The notes beneath the pieces were generated by a model. It made no database searches. It saw nothing but the letters and a program-made list of their open reading frames with translations, and was not told the origin of the DNA. From contig JADJYX010000011.1 in assembly GCA_016719535.1 (NCBI GenBank), positions 1-64,000 on the forward strand: a stretch of 64,000 nucleotides of DNA, given 5' to 3'. A program made the position numbers and the translations under genes. Positions 8,304-18,072 of the stretch are shown one piece after another (position 1 is the stretch's first letter; the number at the start of each line of letters is the position of its first letter). This DNA is from Rubrivivax sp. (lineage in GTDB: Bacteria; Pseudomonadota; Gammaproteobacteria; Burkholderiales; Burkholderiaceae_C).

Positions 8304-9310
8304 CCGCCAGCCCCTGCAGTGTCGGACGCGGGGTCGGGCGTGGTGCCGGCGGCGGTGTCATCGCGCTGCGGCATCAGCAGGTACAGGGGCCTGGCGAGCA
8401 CGCGAAAGTCGAGCGGCGCGCGCATCGTCGCCACCTCACCGTCGAAGGCCACCTTGACCCTGCGGCGGCCAGGCGCCAGCGTGGGTCTGACCACCATGTG
8501 GTCGAACTCGAAGTGCTCCACGCTCTGCGCTTCACCGAGCGTGCCCATGGCGCCGCGCAGCATCAGTGCGATCATCGACAGCGTGCCGACCGGCCGCAGC
8601 ATGACGGCGGTGATGCGACCACCTGCCGGGCCGCTGTCAGGGTGCTGCTGCGGCGGCAACCCGAGTTGGTCCAGCTGCAGCCGGTTGTTGCCCACGAAGA
8701 GGGTCAGGGTCCGCACATCGCGCACCGATGCGCCCTGTTCGATGTGCAGGCGCAGCTGCCGCTGCGCGCGCAGCAAGGTGGCGCCGGCGGCCCAGAACGC
8801 CACCCACCGGCTGCGTCCGAAGCGCGCCTTGTACGCCTCGCGGTCTTCCAGCAGATCGGGGTAGAGCCCGACGCTGGCATTGACCAGGAAGATGCGCTCG
8901 TTGATGCCGGCCACCTGCACCGGAGCCGGCGCCGAATGCAGCAGCAGACGGACCGCGGCGGTCGGGTCGGCGGGAATGCCATGCGTGCGGGCGAAGTAGT
9001 TGAACGTGCCCTGTGGCACCACCCCCATGGCGCAGCCGGCAGCGTGCGCGGCCTGCGCCACCGCATTGAGCGTGCCGTCGCCACCGACGGCGACCACGGC
9101 CGTGCGCGTGGCGACGGCCCTGGCCGCAGCCTGGTGCGCCACGCCGGCCAGCGCGGCGGGGCTGCAGAAGCGCAGGTTGCCGCAGCGTCCGTCGGCCCGC
9201 AGCGCGGCTTCGATGAGGTCGCGCTTTTCCTGCGCGACGCTGCTGCCCGCAGCCGCATTGATGACGAACTGCAGCGGTGCGGCGGGATCGAGTTCGGGGC
9301 CAGGGGTCAT
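8300..9310 (-). CDS. Diacylglycerol kinase family lipid kinase
   Basis: A 336-residue member of the DAGK/YegS/BmrU family, which phosphorylates lipid substrates such as diacylglycerol using ATP. The nucleotide-binding motifs are present: NAAAGSS near residue 16, VVAVGGDGTLNAVAQAA near 72, and GVVPQGTFNYFARTHGIP near 97. A C-terminal beta-rich domain follows, with RRRVKVAFDGE as in YegS-like proteins. The ATG at 9310 is chosen because the conserved domain begins about 13 residues later; the frame is open further upstream to 9643 but that part overlaps the neighbouring gene. The stop overlaps the phosphoesterase start. Lipid substrate unknown. Confidence 0.88.
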   Translation of the reverse strand: MTPGPELDPAAPLQFVINAAAGSSVAQEKRDLIEAALRADGRCGNLRFCSPAALAGVAHQAAARAVATRTAVVAVGGDGTLNAVAQAAHAAGCAMGVVPQGTFNYFARTHGIPADPTAAVRLLLHSAPAPVQVAGINERIFLVNASVGLYPDLLEDREAYKARFGRSRWVAFWAAGATLLRAQRQLRLHIEQGASVRDVRTLTLFVGNNRLQLDQLGLPPQQHPDSGPAGGRITAVMLRPVGTLSMIALMLRGAMGTLGEAQSVEHFEFDHMVVRPTLAPGRRRVKVAFDGEVATMRAPLDFRVLARPLYLLMPQRDDTAAGTTPDPASDTAGAGG

Positions 9311-9341
9311 GGGCCGTCGGGACAGGTCGTGGCGAACGACT

Positions 9342-9836
9342 TCAATCGCGGTGCAGCAGCTCACCGAAGAGGGTGTGCTCACCCCCCTTGCGATCGGCGC
9401 CGGGTGCGTCGTACAGGACGAGCCAACTTGCCTTGCCGCCCGCCAGCGCCGGTGGCAGAACGCAAATCGCCGCGGCGCGGGTGCTGCCGCGTCCGTGCGG
9501 CCGCGAGACCGACCCGGTCGGCGACGCCTCGAAACACACCGTGTCGCGGTTGGCTGCCAGCAGCGGCCGGGCCGCGGGCCACCCGAAGACGAGGGTCTCG
9601 CCGTTCGGCGCCATCGTCGGATCCGCCGGAATGCACAGGTCATCAGCGCAGAAGTGCAGATCGCTCACGACCAGGCCGTCGAGCTGCAGGCAGTGCTCGC
9701 CGTCGCGCGCGCAGGCGTCGGCGCCAGCCACCCTGAGCCCGTCGCCGGTGAGGGCCGCGCCCGACAGGTTGGCCCGGGCCAGTGAGCCGGGCGCGAATTG
9801 CAGGCGGACGGCATGGGCCGTTCGGGCATGGGGCAT
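9342..9836 (-). CDS. Hypothetical protein upstream of the lipid kinase
   Basis: A 164-residue protein without recognised family. ATG 9836 is chosen because GGAG lies 11-14 nt upstream; the frame stays open upstream to 10121 without a plausible start. Six cysteines are clustered in the middle (DACARDGEHCLQLDG, LHFCADDLCIPAD, DTVCFEAS, AAICVLPP), which suggests either disulfides or metal binding. No signal peptide is evident. The second half (ETLVFGWPAARP onward) looks beta-rich. It lies 31 nt upstream of the lipid kinase on the same strand and may be cotranscribed with it. Confidence 0.5.
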   Translation of the reverse strand: MPHARTAHAVRLQFAPGSLARANLSGAALTGDGLRVAGADACARDGEHCLQLDGLVVSDLHFCADDLCIPADPTMAPNGETLVFGWPAARPLLAANRDTVCFEASPTGSVSRPHGRGSTRAAAICVLPPALAGGKASWLVLYDAPGADRKGGEHTLFGELLHRD

Positions 9837-10316
9837 GGGGTCTTTCTCCGTGGGGCGAGGCGCCAGCAAGGTGCGGGCGCTGCAGGGCATGCCGGCGGCC
9901 ATCGCCGAACGGCTTAGTGTGCGGCCGAAGCCTCGTCGCAGGGTCAGGTTCGACCGCTGCTGACCATCCGAAAGTCCGCACTTCAGCAGCGCCACGCGCT
10001 CCGGCGTCAAGACAGTCCGCGCGCACCCGAGGCCCGTGAGGCCAGTGCCCGTCAAGTCCCGCCATGCGCGAGCCACCGCGCGGGGCGACCCGACCGAGCG
10101 GCGCGGGCGCCAACACTTCATCCGTCACGCGCGCCGGATGCACGGAGGCGGCGGGGCCTTGCCGTGGGTGCGATGGTCGCGCTGCCGTCGGCTTCGATCG
10201 TCACCTGTTCCCGGGCGCGCCCGGCCGCTTCGGCCCAGGCAGCGCGGCATGGCCGGCAACGCCCGCGCTCCACGGTCGGCGCCGACCCGGCGCTACAGTC
10301 TGCGCCCGACCACCGA
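9837..10316. other. 480-nt divergent intergenic region, no gene supported
   Basis: This gap separates the hypothetical gene (minus) and pepF (plus) and should hold both promoters. A TACAGT sequence about 23 nt before the pepF start may serve as a -10 element. Open frames here give low-complexity arginine/proline-rich products with no family. Nothing else is seen. Confidence 0.4.
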
Positions 10317-12142
10317 ATGCGCCCGATGCCGATGCACACCCGCCTGTCCCGTGCCGAGGTTCCCGTCGAATCCACCTGGAACCTGAGCGACCTGTTTGCC
10401 GACGAGGCCGCCTGGGAGGCCGGATTCCGGGCCGTCGACGAGGCGCAGCAGGCCTTCGGGATCTACCAGGGAAAACTGGGCGATGTGGGCGGCGGTGCCG
10501 CCACGCTGCTGGCCTGCCTGAATGCCCTCGAAGCATTGCAGCTGCGCCTGATGCGCGTGGGCACCTTCGCGCGGCTGCGCAACGCGCAGGACGGCACCCA
10601 CCCGCAGCACCAGGCCGCGATGGCCCGCGTGGCGGCGCTGCATGCCAGGGTGGAGGCCAGCACGAGCTTCGTCGACGACGAGATCCTGGCCCTGCCCGAG
10701 GGCCTGCTGCAGCGCTTCAGGGCCGCCGAGCCGGGGCTGGCCGATTTTGCGGTCCATCTGAACCGGCTGCTGGAACTGCGCCCCCACCGGCTGGGTGCCG
10801 ATACCGAGCGGGCGCTGGCCGCGCTGGGCGAGGTGCTGGATGCGCCGGCAATGATCTACAACCGCTCCAAGGCCGGTGACCTGCGGTTCGCGCCCTTCAC
10901 CGACGACGCGGGAACGGTCCATGCCAATTCGTTCAACGGTTTCGAGTCCAGGTTCGAAACCCACAGCGACACCCGCGTGCGCCGCAGTGCCTGGGCCTCG
11001 TTCAGCGCCGGTCTCGAGGCCTACAACCAGACCTACGCCGCCACCTTCGCCACCGAGGTCAACAAGAATGTCGCGCTGGCGCGGCTGCGCCGATACCCCG
11101 GCACCGAGGCCTTCCTGCTGCAGCCGCACCAGATGCCGCATGCGGTCTACAGCAATATCCTGGACATCATCCAGTCCGGTCTGGCACCGCACATGCAGCG
11201 TTATGCCCGGCTGCGCCGGCGGGTGCTGGGGCTGGACCAGCTGCTGTACTGCGACATCAAGGCGCCGCTGGACCCCGATTTCAACCCGCGCATGCCCTAT
11301 GACGAGGCTGCCGGTTGATCCTGGACGCGCTGGCGGTGATGGGGCCCGACTACGTGGACTTCGCGCGCCGGGCGCTGACGCAGCGCTGGGTCGACCGCGC
11401 CGACAACATCGGCAAGTCCTCGGGCGCCTTCTGCTCCTCACCCTACGGCGTGCACCCGTACATCCTGATCACCTGGTCGGACACGATGCGCAACGTCTTC
11501 ACGCTGGCGCACGAGCTGGGCCACGGCGGGCACTTCCATCTGGCGATGCAGCACCAGCGCTTCGTCAACGTGCGCCCGGCCATGCCCTTCATCGAAGCGC
11601 CGTCGATCATGAACGAGATGCTGCTGGCTCAGCACATCCTGGCCCGCAGCCAGGAGCCGCGGCTGCGGCGCTCGGTCATCATGCAGGTGCTGGGCACCTA
11701 CCACCACAACTTCGTGACGCACCTGCTCGAGGCCGAGCTGCAGCGCCAGGTGTATGCGCTGGCCGAAGGCGGCGGCTCCATCACCGCGGCCGTGCTGAAC
11801 GACTGCAAGGGGCGCATCCTGGCCGGGTTCTGGGGCGATACGGTGGCCATCGACGACGGCGCGCGCATGACCTGGATGCGCCAACCCCATTACTACATGG
11901 GCCTGTATCCGTATACCTACGCGGTCGGCCTGGTGGCGTCGACCGCCATGTCGCTGTGCATGCAGCAGGAGGGCGCGCCCGCGGTGCAGCGCTGGCTGCA
12001 GGTGCTGCAGGCCGGCGGCACGCGCAGGCCGCTCGAACTGATGCAGATGGCCGGCATCGAGATGAGCACGCCGCAGCCCATCCACGACGCGGTGGCCCAT
12101 GTCGGCCGGCTGGTCGACGAGCTGGAGCGGTCGTTCGATTGA
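10317..12142 (+). CDS. pepF: Oligoendopeptidase F family protein (M3 metallopeptidase), one frameshift
   Basis: A cytoplasmic zinc peptidase of family M3B that cleaves short peptides. Two frames join at about 11,310: the first runs to 11,318 and ends in PYDEAAG, the second continues LILDALAVMGPDYVDFARRA, so one missing base explains the break. Together they give about 608 residues, normal for PepF. The second part carries the zinc motif HELGHGGHF (HEXXH, about residue 398) with the distal glutamate in EAPSIMNEMLL, and the Tyr/His-rich QPHYYMGLYPYTYAVG motif of the family. The ATG at 10317 is followed by alternative ATGs at 10326 and 10332. Because all catalytic residues are intact, a sequencing error is more likely than a dead gene. 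Confidence 0.85.
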
Positions 12143-12304
12143 GCGCTTCGGGTCGGCAGCGGCGCGGCGATGCGGCCGGCACACGCTGCCCTTTGTCGTC
12201 GATCACGTTCCCGTCCCGGCCCGCGGTCTCGTGCAGCGTGGCGATGATGCCGCAGCTCGACGGTGTCGGGCGCCATGAACCCGCACGGCGCGCGCGCATG
12301 GGGC

Positions 12305-13929
12305 TCAGCGCTTGCCGGCTTCGGGCTGCAGACCGACCACCACCGCGCGCGAGCGCTGGTGCGAGAAGACGCCGGCCGGAACCTGCAGCGGGATTTCGCG
12401 CACCAGGGCCAGCGTGCGGGCGTCATAGATCGCGATCCGGCCGCTGTCGCGGCTGAGGCAGCGGTCGCCGCCGCTGCGCGAGCTGACATCGATGAAGTCG
12501 CCGCGCGCGGTGTATTCGGGGAAGTGCGAATGGCCGAAGCTGCCCGGCACCGTGATCGTGCGCACGACTTCCAGCGTCTGCTCGTCGATGAACTGGATCT
12601 TGTCGGCATTCGGCCCGGTGCCGACGATGTCGACGACGATGTAGGGCGCATCCGGATGGGCGGCCGGCGATTCCGTCGGCCCGATGACCGGAATGCGCTT
12701 GACGACCTCGAAGCTCTTCATGTCGAATGCCGTGACCTCGTGCGGCGTGCACGGGCGGCTGCCGATATTGGTCACGATGCCCAGCATACGGCCCCGGGAG
12801 AGGACGACAGCGCCGGACCCCACGTGCGGCTGGCAACCCGCCTGGATGCGCTGCACGAGACGCTTTTCGGCCAGGTCGATGACGGCGACGATGTCGTCGT
12901 CGTACGAGGCCACGACGACCTGCCGCCCGTCGGCCGACACAAAGCCGTCGTGCAGGTGGCGGCCGACGCCGTCGATCACGGTGACCGGAAAGTCGGGCGG
13001 GCCGAGGTCGACGATCCACACCTGCCTCGCCTGCTCGTGCGCGACGACGAAGACGTCGGCGAAGGGTGTCGCGAGCAGCATCCCGGCGTCGGACTCGAGC
13101 GGTCGGCCGTCGGCGCCGGTGCTGCGCAGCGGCAGCAGCTTCAGCGGCTCGAGCGTGGCGGCGTCCACGATCACCAGCGCATGCGGGACGTAGGACCCGG
13201 CGGCGACGAAGCGGCCGTCGCGCGAGACGGCGAGCGACGCGCCATTGAGCCCGGCGCGCACCTTGCGTACCGTCTGCAGGCTGTAGAGGTCGATCTTGTG
13301 CACCCAGCCCATGTCGTCGCGCACATAGGCCCAGCGCGGGTCGCGCGGGTGGTGGTCCATCAGGTGCGGCGCCCGGCCGGTCCGGACCTCGCCCACCGTG
13401 CGGTGCGTGCGGCCGTCGACGAAGACGACGCGCGCGGCGTCGCCCGCCGCGTGGCGGCCGCGCACCATCACCGTCATCAGGTCGGCGATGTCGGCGATCG
13501 GGCAGGCGGGCCGCGCCGGCAGCCGGGACTCGTCGGCGACCCGCACGGTGAGCGAGCGGCAGATGTCGTCGATCGTCCACGTCGGGCTGGACCGGGGTTG
13601 CGTGGTGACCAGCCTGGCGATGCGGTCGCGGTCGCGGCCGGACAGCGTGCGGTTCCAGGTCGGGTGCGGAGGCATCAGCGTGGTGGCGCTGCCGGCCAGG
13701 ATGCGGGCGCCAACCTGGGCCGCGGTCAGCCGCGTGTCGTCGCGGTTGAGCGCCGGCGCGATATGGCCACCGCGGTCGGCGCCGTGGCAGACGGCGCAGC
13801 GATCGGCATACAGGCGCTCTGCGCGTGCCGTCTCGTCGTCGGCGTGCGCGGGCGCCGCCGTCAGGGCCGCGGCGACACACGCCGGCGCGCCGGGCCTGCG
13901 CGCCGGCTGCGGGCAGGAAGCTTCGTCAT
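12305..13929 (-). CDS. Cytochrome c / cytochrome d1-domain protein (NirS/NirN-like), frameshift near the signal peptide
   Basis: About 541 residues. The ATG at 13929 has GGTGGAG 6 nt upstream and begins MTKLPARSRRAG; a one-base shift near 13,880 then leads into an alanine-rich signal peptide ending near APAHADDE. A single c-type haem motif CAVCH follows, and then an eight-bladed d1-type propeller. Residues matching the NirS haem-d1 ligands are visible: PHLMDHHP (proximal His), FLHDG-like LHDGFVSADGR (first distal His) and QPHVGSGA (second distal His). NirS reduces nitrite to NO in the periplasm; NirN and NirF act in haem d1 assembly. No other nir gene lies in the window, so the role is open: a nitrite reductase or a d1-assembly or electron-transfer protein. 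It converges with pepF; the 162-nt gap between them shows nothing. Confidence 0.8.
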
Positions 13930-13997
13930 CGCCGGCTCCACCTTGCAGGCAAGCTGCCGGCCATCATCAGGTCACCGCTCGTGCACTCGACGCCCAG

Positions 13998-14672
13998 TCA
14001 CAGGCTGCGCAGCAGCTCGCTCACGCCGTCCCACACGATCTGCACGCCCAGGCACAGCAGGATGAAGGCCGACAGCCGCAGGAAGACGATGGTGCCGGTT
14101 TCGCCCAGCGGCTGCAGCAGCCGCTGCGCGTAGCGAAAGGCCAGGAACAGCAGCGCGGCGATCACCGCCAGTGCCAGCACGCCGCCGCCGAAGCGCGCCA
14201 GCGACAGCGCCAGCCGCTGCTCGTGCAGCGAGGCGCCGACGGTGATCGCCGCCGCGATCGAGCCCGGCCCGCAGCTGATCGGGAAGGTCAGCGGGTAGAA
14301 GGCCTGCCGGCGCGCCTGCTCGGGGCTGAAGGCATCGGCCAGCGCGGCGCGGCGGTCGGCGCCGGACTGATCGGCGTTGAGCAGCCGCCACGCCGTCGAC
14401 GCCACGATCAGCCCGCCGCCGACGCGCACGATCGGCAGCGAGATGCCGAAGACGTCGAGCACGTAGGAGCCGATCAGCATCGCTCCCAGCACGAGGAAGA
14501 ACATGTTGCGCGCGATGCGCCGCGCCAGGCTGGCGCGCGTGGCTGCGCTCGCACCTTCGGTGAGCCCGAGGAAGATGGGCGCGGTGGCCGCCGGGTTGAG
14601 GATGGGCAGGATCGTCGCCAGCACGAAGAGAAAGCTCTTGCCGAAGGCGAGCGCGAGCGCGGCAGGGTCCAT
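13998..14672 (-). CDS. MarC family integral membrane protein
   Basis: A 224-residue protein of the MarC (UPF0056) family. Six hydrophobic helices are predicted, with the conserved ILPILNPAATAPIFLGLTEG near residues 20-40 and FPLTFPISCGPGSIAAAITVG-like sequence near residue 120, both diagnostic of the family. MarC proteins were once linked to multiple antibiotic resistance, but that link was withdrawn and their function is unknown. It starts 4 nt after the stop of the BCCT transporter, so the two are cotranscribed. It lies downstream of, and 68 nt from, the cytochrome d1 gene start on the same strand. Confidence 0.9.
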   Translation of the reverse strand: MDPAALALAFGKSFLFVLATILPILNPAATAPIFLGLTEGASAATRASLARRIARNMFFLVLGAMLIGSYVLDVFGISLPIVRVGGGLIVASTAWRLLNADQSGADRRAALADAFSPEQARRQAFYPLTFPISCGPGSIAAAITVGASLHEQRLALSLARFGGGVLALAVIAALLFLAFRYAQRLLQPLGETGTIVFLRLSAFILLCLGVQIVWDGVSELLRSL

Positions 14673-14676
14673 GCGC

Positions 14677-16206
14677 TCAGCGGCCGTGCTCGCGTTCGGC
14701 CAGCTCGCGCAGGCGGCGCCGCAGCCGGCGCTCCTCGGCCTGGCCGGCGAGCCAGTCCTCGCGCACCGCGCGCCACAGCGCCAGCGCCATCAGCAGGATG
14801 ACGAGCGTGAACGGCAGCGCGAAGACGATGGTGGCCGTCTGCACCGCCTGGATGCCGCCGGCCATCAGCAGCGCCGCGGCGATGCCGGCCACCAGCAGAC
14901 CCCAGGTCACCTTGACGCGCGTCGATGGATCGGGATTGCCGCCGGTGCTCATCATGCCCAGCACCAGCGTGGCCGAGTCGCCCGAGGTGACGAAGAACAC
15001 CAGCACCAGCACGGTGGCGACGAGCGACAGCAGCGCGCCCAGCGGCAACTGGTCGAACAGGGCGAACAGCGCGGTCGAGACGTCGGCCTTGACGGCCTCG
15101 GCGATCGGCGCGCCCTGGAAGATGTCCAGGTGCAGCGCGGTGCCGCCGAAGACCGAGAACCAGACGAAGGCCGCCGCCGTGGGTGCCAGCACGGTGCCGA
15201 CGACGAATTCGCGGATCGTGCGCCCGCGCGAGACGCGCGCGATGAACAGGCCGACGAAAGGCGACCAGGCGATCCACCAGGCCCAGTAGAAGACCGTCCA
15301 GCCGCCGACCCAGCTGCTGTCGCGGAAGGGCGTCGTGCGCAGGCTCATGCGGACGAAGTCGCTGGCGTAGTTGCCCAGCGTCGTCGTCAGCGTGTCCAGG
15401 ATGGCCACCGTCGGCCCGAGCAGGAAGACCGCCAGCGCCAGCAGCGCGGCGACGACGAGGTTGAAGCTCGACAGCCACTTGATGCCGCGCTCGACCCCGG
15501 TGACGGCCGAAGCCAGGAAGAGCGCGGTGGTGACGGCGATGATGCCGAGCTGCGATGCCGTGCCCACCGGCAGCCCGAAGACGCGCGCCAGCCCGCTGTT
15601 GATCTGCAGCGCCCCCATGCCCAGCGACGCGGCGACGCCGAAGGCGGTGGCGATCACCGCCAGCACGTTGAACAGCAGCGACAGCCGCTGCACCGGGCGC
15701 CACGGCAGCGCCTCGGTGGCGGTGCTGACCAGCGCCGGCCCGCCGCGGCGAAACTGGAAATAGCCGATCGCCAGCGCCACCACGGCGTAGATGGCCCACG
15801 GGTGCAGGCCCCAGTGGAAGAAGCTGTAGCGCATGGCCGCGTTGGCCGCCTCGGGCGTGCCCGGCGCGATGCCCGGCGGCGGCGCGCCGTAGTGCGACAT
15901 CGGCTCGGCCACGCCCCAGAACACCAGGCCGATGCCCATGCCGGCGGCGAACAGCATCGCAAACCAGGCGGTGGTGGAGAATTCGGGCTCCTCGTCGTCG
16001 GCGCCGAGCTTGAGGTTGCCGTAGCGGCTGAAGGCCAGCAGCGCGCTCATCACCACCAGCGCCAGCACCACCCACAGGTAGAACCAGCCGAAATTCTTCG
16101 TGATCGCGGCCAGCGCGGTGTCGAAGACCGCGCCCAGCGAGGCCGGCGCGATCAGCCCCCAGGCGACGATGATGGCGATGGCGCCGGCGGAGATGAGCAT
16201 CTGCAC
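14677..16206 (-). CDS. BCCT family betaine/choline/carnitine transporter
   Basis: A 509-residue secondary transporter of the BCCT family, twelve predicted helices, importing quaternary ammonium compounds such as glycine betaine. Family signatures are MGIGLVFWGVAEPMSHY (about residue 90) and VFYWAWWIAWSPFVGLFIAR followed by RGRTIREFV, which includes the tryptophans of the substrate box. The start is set at GTG 16206 because AGGAGG lies 7 nt upstream; an ATG at 16224 precedes that binding site and an ATG at 16200 is slightly far from it. A charged C-terminal tail (EERRLRRRLRELAEREHGR) resembles the regulatory tail of osmosensing members. Substrate unknown. Confidence 0.92.
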   Translation of the reverse strand: MQMLISAGAIAIIVAWGLIAPASLGAVFDTALAAITKNFGWFYLWVVLALVVMSALLAFSRYGNLKLGADDEEPEFSTTAWFAMLFAAGMGIGLVFWGVAEPMSHYGAPPPGIAPGTPEAANAAMRYSFFHWGLHPWAIYAVVALAIGYFQFRRGGPALVSTATEALPWRPVQRLSLLFNVLAVIATAFGVAASLGMGALQINSGLARVFGLPVGTASQLGIIAVTTALFLASAVTGVERGIKWLSSFNLVVAALLALAVFLLGPTVAILDTLTTTLGNYASDFVRMSLRTTPFRDSSWVGGWTVFYWAWWIAWSPFVGLFIARVSRGRTIREFVVGTVLAPTAAAFVWFSVFGGTALHLDIFQGAPIAEAVKADVSTALFALFDQLPLGALLSLVATVLVLVFFVTSGDSATLVLGMMSTGGNPDPSTRVKVTWGLLVAGIAAALLMAGGIQAVQTATIVFALPFTLVILLMALALWRAVREDWLAGQAEERRLRRRLRELAEREHGR

Positions 16207-16287
16207 GGGGGGTCCTCCTTGCATTCCTGCGCCTCGCCGTGCGGTCCGAGCCGGGCGCCCGGCGCGCAATCCCCGCACCGCGGGTGT

Positions 16288-16320
16288 CGAGTGAATTTGT
16301 ATAAATGCAATGTTATCCGC
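16288..16320. promoter_or_regulatory. AT-rich patch in the divergent region upstream of the BCCT transporter
   Basis: The 250-nt gap 16207-16456 between two divergent genes is GC-rich except for about 30 nt reading tgaatttgtataaatgcaat and onward to gttatcc. Such an isolated AT patch is the likely core promoter or regulator site for the transporter and possibly for the divergent exported protein. Exact -35/-10 boxes cannot be assigned. AGGAGG at 16213-16218 (minus strand) is the transporter's ribosome binding site. Confidence 0.35.
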
Positions 16321-16456
16321 TCCTGCACCCGCCCCGCCGCCTCAGGGCTTGTACCGACCCCGGATGGGCTAGCTCTTCGTCGTGATGGCGGGCGCGTGGC
16401 GGCCTGCCTACGATGCCGCGCGGCCTGCAACCCGGCGGCCGAGCAGGAGACCCGGC

Positions 16457-16987
16457 ATGCCGATCGACACCCCCGCGACCCGCGCGCTGGCGCTGGCGCT
16501 GACCCTGGCCGCCAGCGCCCCGCTGGCCCGCGCCGAGCCCACGCTGATGGCGCCCGACTGGGCCGGCGCTGCCTGCGCGCAGTGGAACCGCACGCCCACG
16601 TTGCTGGACGGCCTGGCCGGCGAGTGGATGCGCAACGACGGCGGCAAGGGCTTCAAGGTGATCCACCTCTACCGCAGCGACTGCGGCGAGGCCACGCGGG
16701 TGGAGCTGCGCATCGGCGCCCGCGACGGCCAGGCGCGCTGCCTCTACGGCGGCAAGGTGGAGACGGCGCCGCTGAATGCGGCGGTGGACTACACCATGCA
16801 TGCCACCACCGCGCGCTGGGGCGAGATGGGCAAGGGCGACTACGGCCCCATGCGGGCGATGATGTTCGGCCGGCTCGAATTTGTCGGCCCCAAGCTGGAG
16901 GCCATGGGCGTGATGGTGCCCTTCGAGGCCTTCCTGCTGCTGGTGGGCAAGGTGCCGGGCGACCTGGCGGCCTGCCCGGCGCGCTGA
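16457..16987 (+). CDS. Exported hypothetical protein, possibly SCP2-like
   Basis: A 176-residue protein. The ATG at 16457 is chosen for the GGAG 7-10 nt upstream. A signal peptide is clear (RALALALTLAASAPLARA, cleavage near residue 28), so it is periplasmic or outer-membrane-associated. The mature part contains GEWMRNDGGKGFKVIHLYR, VELRIGARDGQARCLYGG and DYTMHATTARWGEMGKGD; this layout is reminiscent of small SCP2-type sterol/lipid-binding domains, though the match is only a general impression. Four cysteines may form disulfides. It converges with the ABC binding-protein gene 21 nt away. Function unknown. Confidence 0.6.
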   Translation: MPIDTPATRALALALTLAASAPLARAEPTLMAPDWAGAACAQWNRTPTLLDGLAGEWMRNDGGKGFKVIHLYRSDCGEATRVELRIGARDGQARCLYGGKVETAPLNAAVDYTMHATTARWGEMGKGDYGPMRAMMFGRLEFVGPKLEAMGVMVPFEAFLLLVGKVPGDLAACPAR

Positions 16988-17008
16988 GCGCCGGGGCGGG
17001 CCGGTGCC

Positions 17009-18061
17009 TCAGCGCTCCACCGTCCGGTTCCAGCGCGCATTCCACTCCGGCCGCACCGGGTTGATGGCGTCCCAGTCCAGCGCCACCACGTTCTTCATGT
17101 AGACCTTGAACTGCTCGACCGTGGCCTGGGCCTGCGGCGAGCCGACCTGGGTCTTGGTGTTGCTGGGGATCTGGCTGCCGAATTCCAGTGCCGCCGCCTG
17201 CGCCTGCGGCGTCAGCAGGAATTCGGCCAGCTTCTGTGCCAGCACGGGGGCATCGTTGTTGGCGGTCACGCACTCGGCCACCATCAGCAGCACCGAGCCT
17301 TCCTTGGGCTGGGCATATTCCATCGGGATGCCCTTGGCCTTCTGCACGGCCACGCTGGTGGGCGTGAGCGGGAAGATCGCCGCCTCGCCGGTCTGCACCA
17401 TCTCGCTGAGCTTGGCCGAACTGGGGATGTACTCCAGCACGTTGGGCCCGATGGTGCTGCGCCACTTGGCGAAGCCGGGGTCGACATTCTTCTCGCTGCC
17501 GCCCTGGATGCGGTTGAACATCAGGAAGCCGTGCAGCCCGAAGCTGCTCGACGGCAGCGACTGGAACACCACCTTGCCCTTGAACTTGGGATCGGCAAAG
17601 TCCATCCACGAGGTGGGTGCGGGCCACTTGTTCTGGTCGAACATCTTCTTGTTGTAGCCAATGCCCGTCATGCCGACGTTCACGCCCGCGGCCATGCCAC
17701 CGGCCATGCGCGCGCTGGGATACAGGTCCTTGAGCACCGGTGAATCGGCCAGCTTCTGGCACAGGCCCATCTTGACGGCGCGCATCATCACGCCGTCGTC
17801 GAGGAACATCACGTGCACCGGCGGCTTCTCCTTGCTGGCCTGCACCTTGGCCAGGATGTCCGACGAGGTGCCGGGCACCACCACCACCTTGACGCCGTGG
17901 ATGCGCTCGAAGGCCGGGAACACGTACTTGGTGTACGACTGCTCCATCACGCCGCCGTTCATGCCGATGTACAGGGTCTTGGTCTGCGCCTGTGCGGCAC
18001 CGGCGGCCAGCAGGGAGACGGCCACGGACAGGGCCAGGGAAAGCATTCGGGGCTGGGACAT
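17009..18061 (-). CDS. ABC transporter periplasmic substrate-binding protein (polyamine/opine type)
   Basis: A 350-residue exported binding protein of the PotD/PotF-like extracellular solute-binding family. A signal peptide ends near AAGAAQAQ (residue 26), and the mature protein starts TKTLYIGMNGGVMEQSY. AGGAG lies 7 nt before the ATG at 18061. Typical elements are VVPGTSSDILAKVQA, GIGYNKKMFDQNKWPAPTSW and DPKFKGKVVF. It is the last gene of a seven-gene operon that also encodes the two permeases, the ATPase and a three-subunit dehydrogenase, and so supplies that dehydrogenase's substrate to the cell. Polyamines, opines or cyclic amino acids are possible ligands; sequence alone does not decide. 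Confidence 0.9.
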   Translation of the reverse strand: MSQPRMLSLALSVAVSLLAAGAAQAQTKTLYIGMNGGVMEQSYTKYVFPAFERIHGVKVVVVPGTSSDILAKVQASKEKPPVHVMFLDDGVMMRAVKMGLCQKLADSPVLKDLYPSARMAGGMAAGVNVGMTGIGYNKKMFDQNKWPAPTSWMDFADPKFKGKVVFQSLPSSSFGLHGFLMFNRIQGGSEKNVDPGFAKWRSTIGPNVLEYIPSSAKLSEMVQTGEAAIFPLTPTSVAVQKAKGIPMEYAQPKEGSVLLMVAECVTANNDAPVLAQKLAEFLLTPQAQAAALEFGSQIPSNTKTQVGSPQAQATVEQFKVYMKNVVALDWDAINPVRPEWNARWNRTVER

Positions 18062-18072
18062 GGGTGCTCCTT

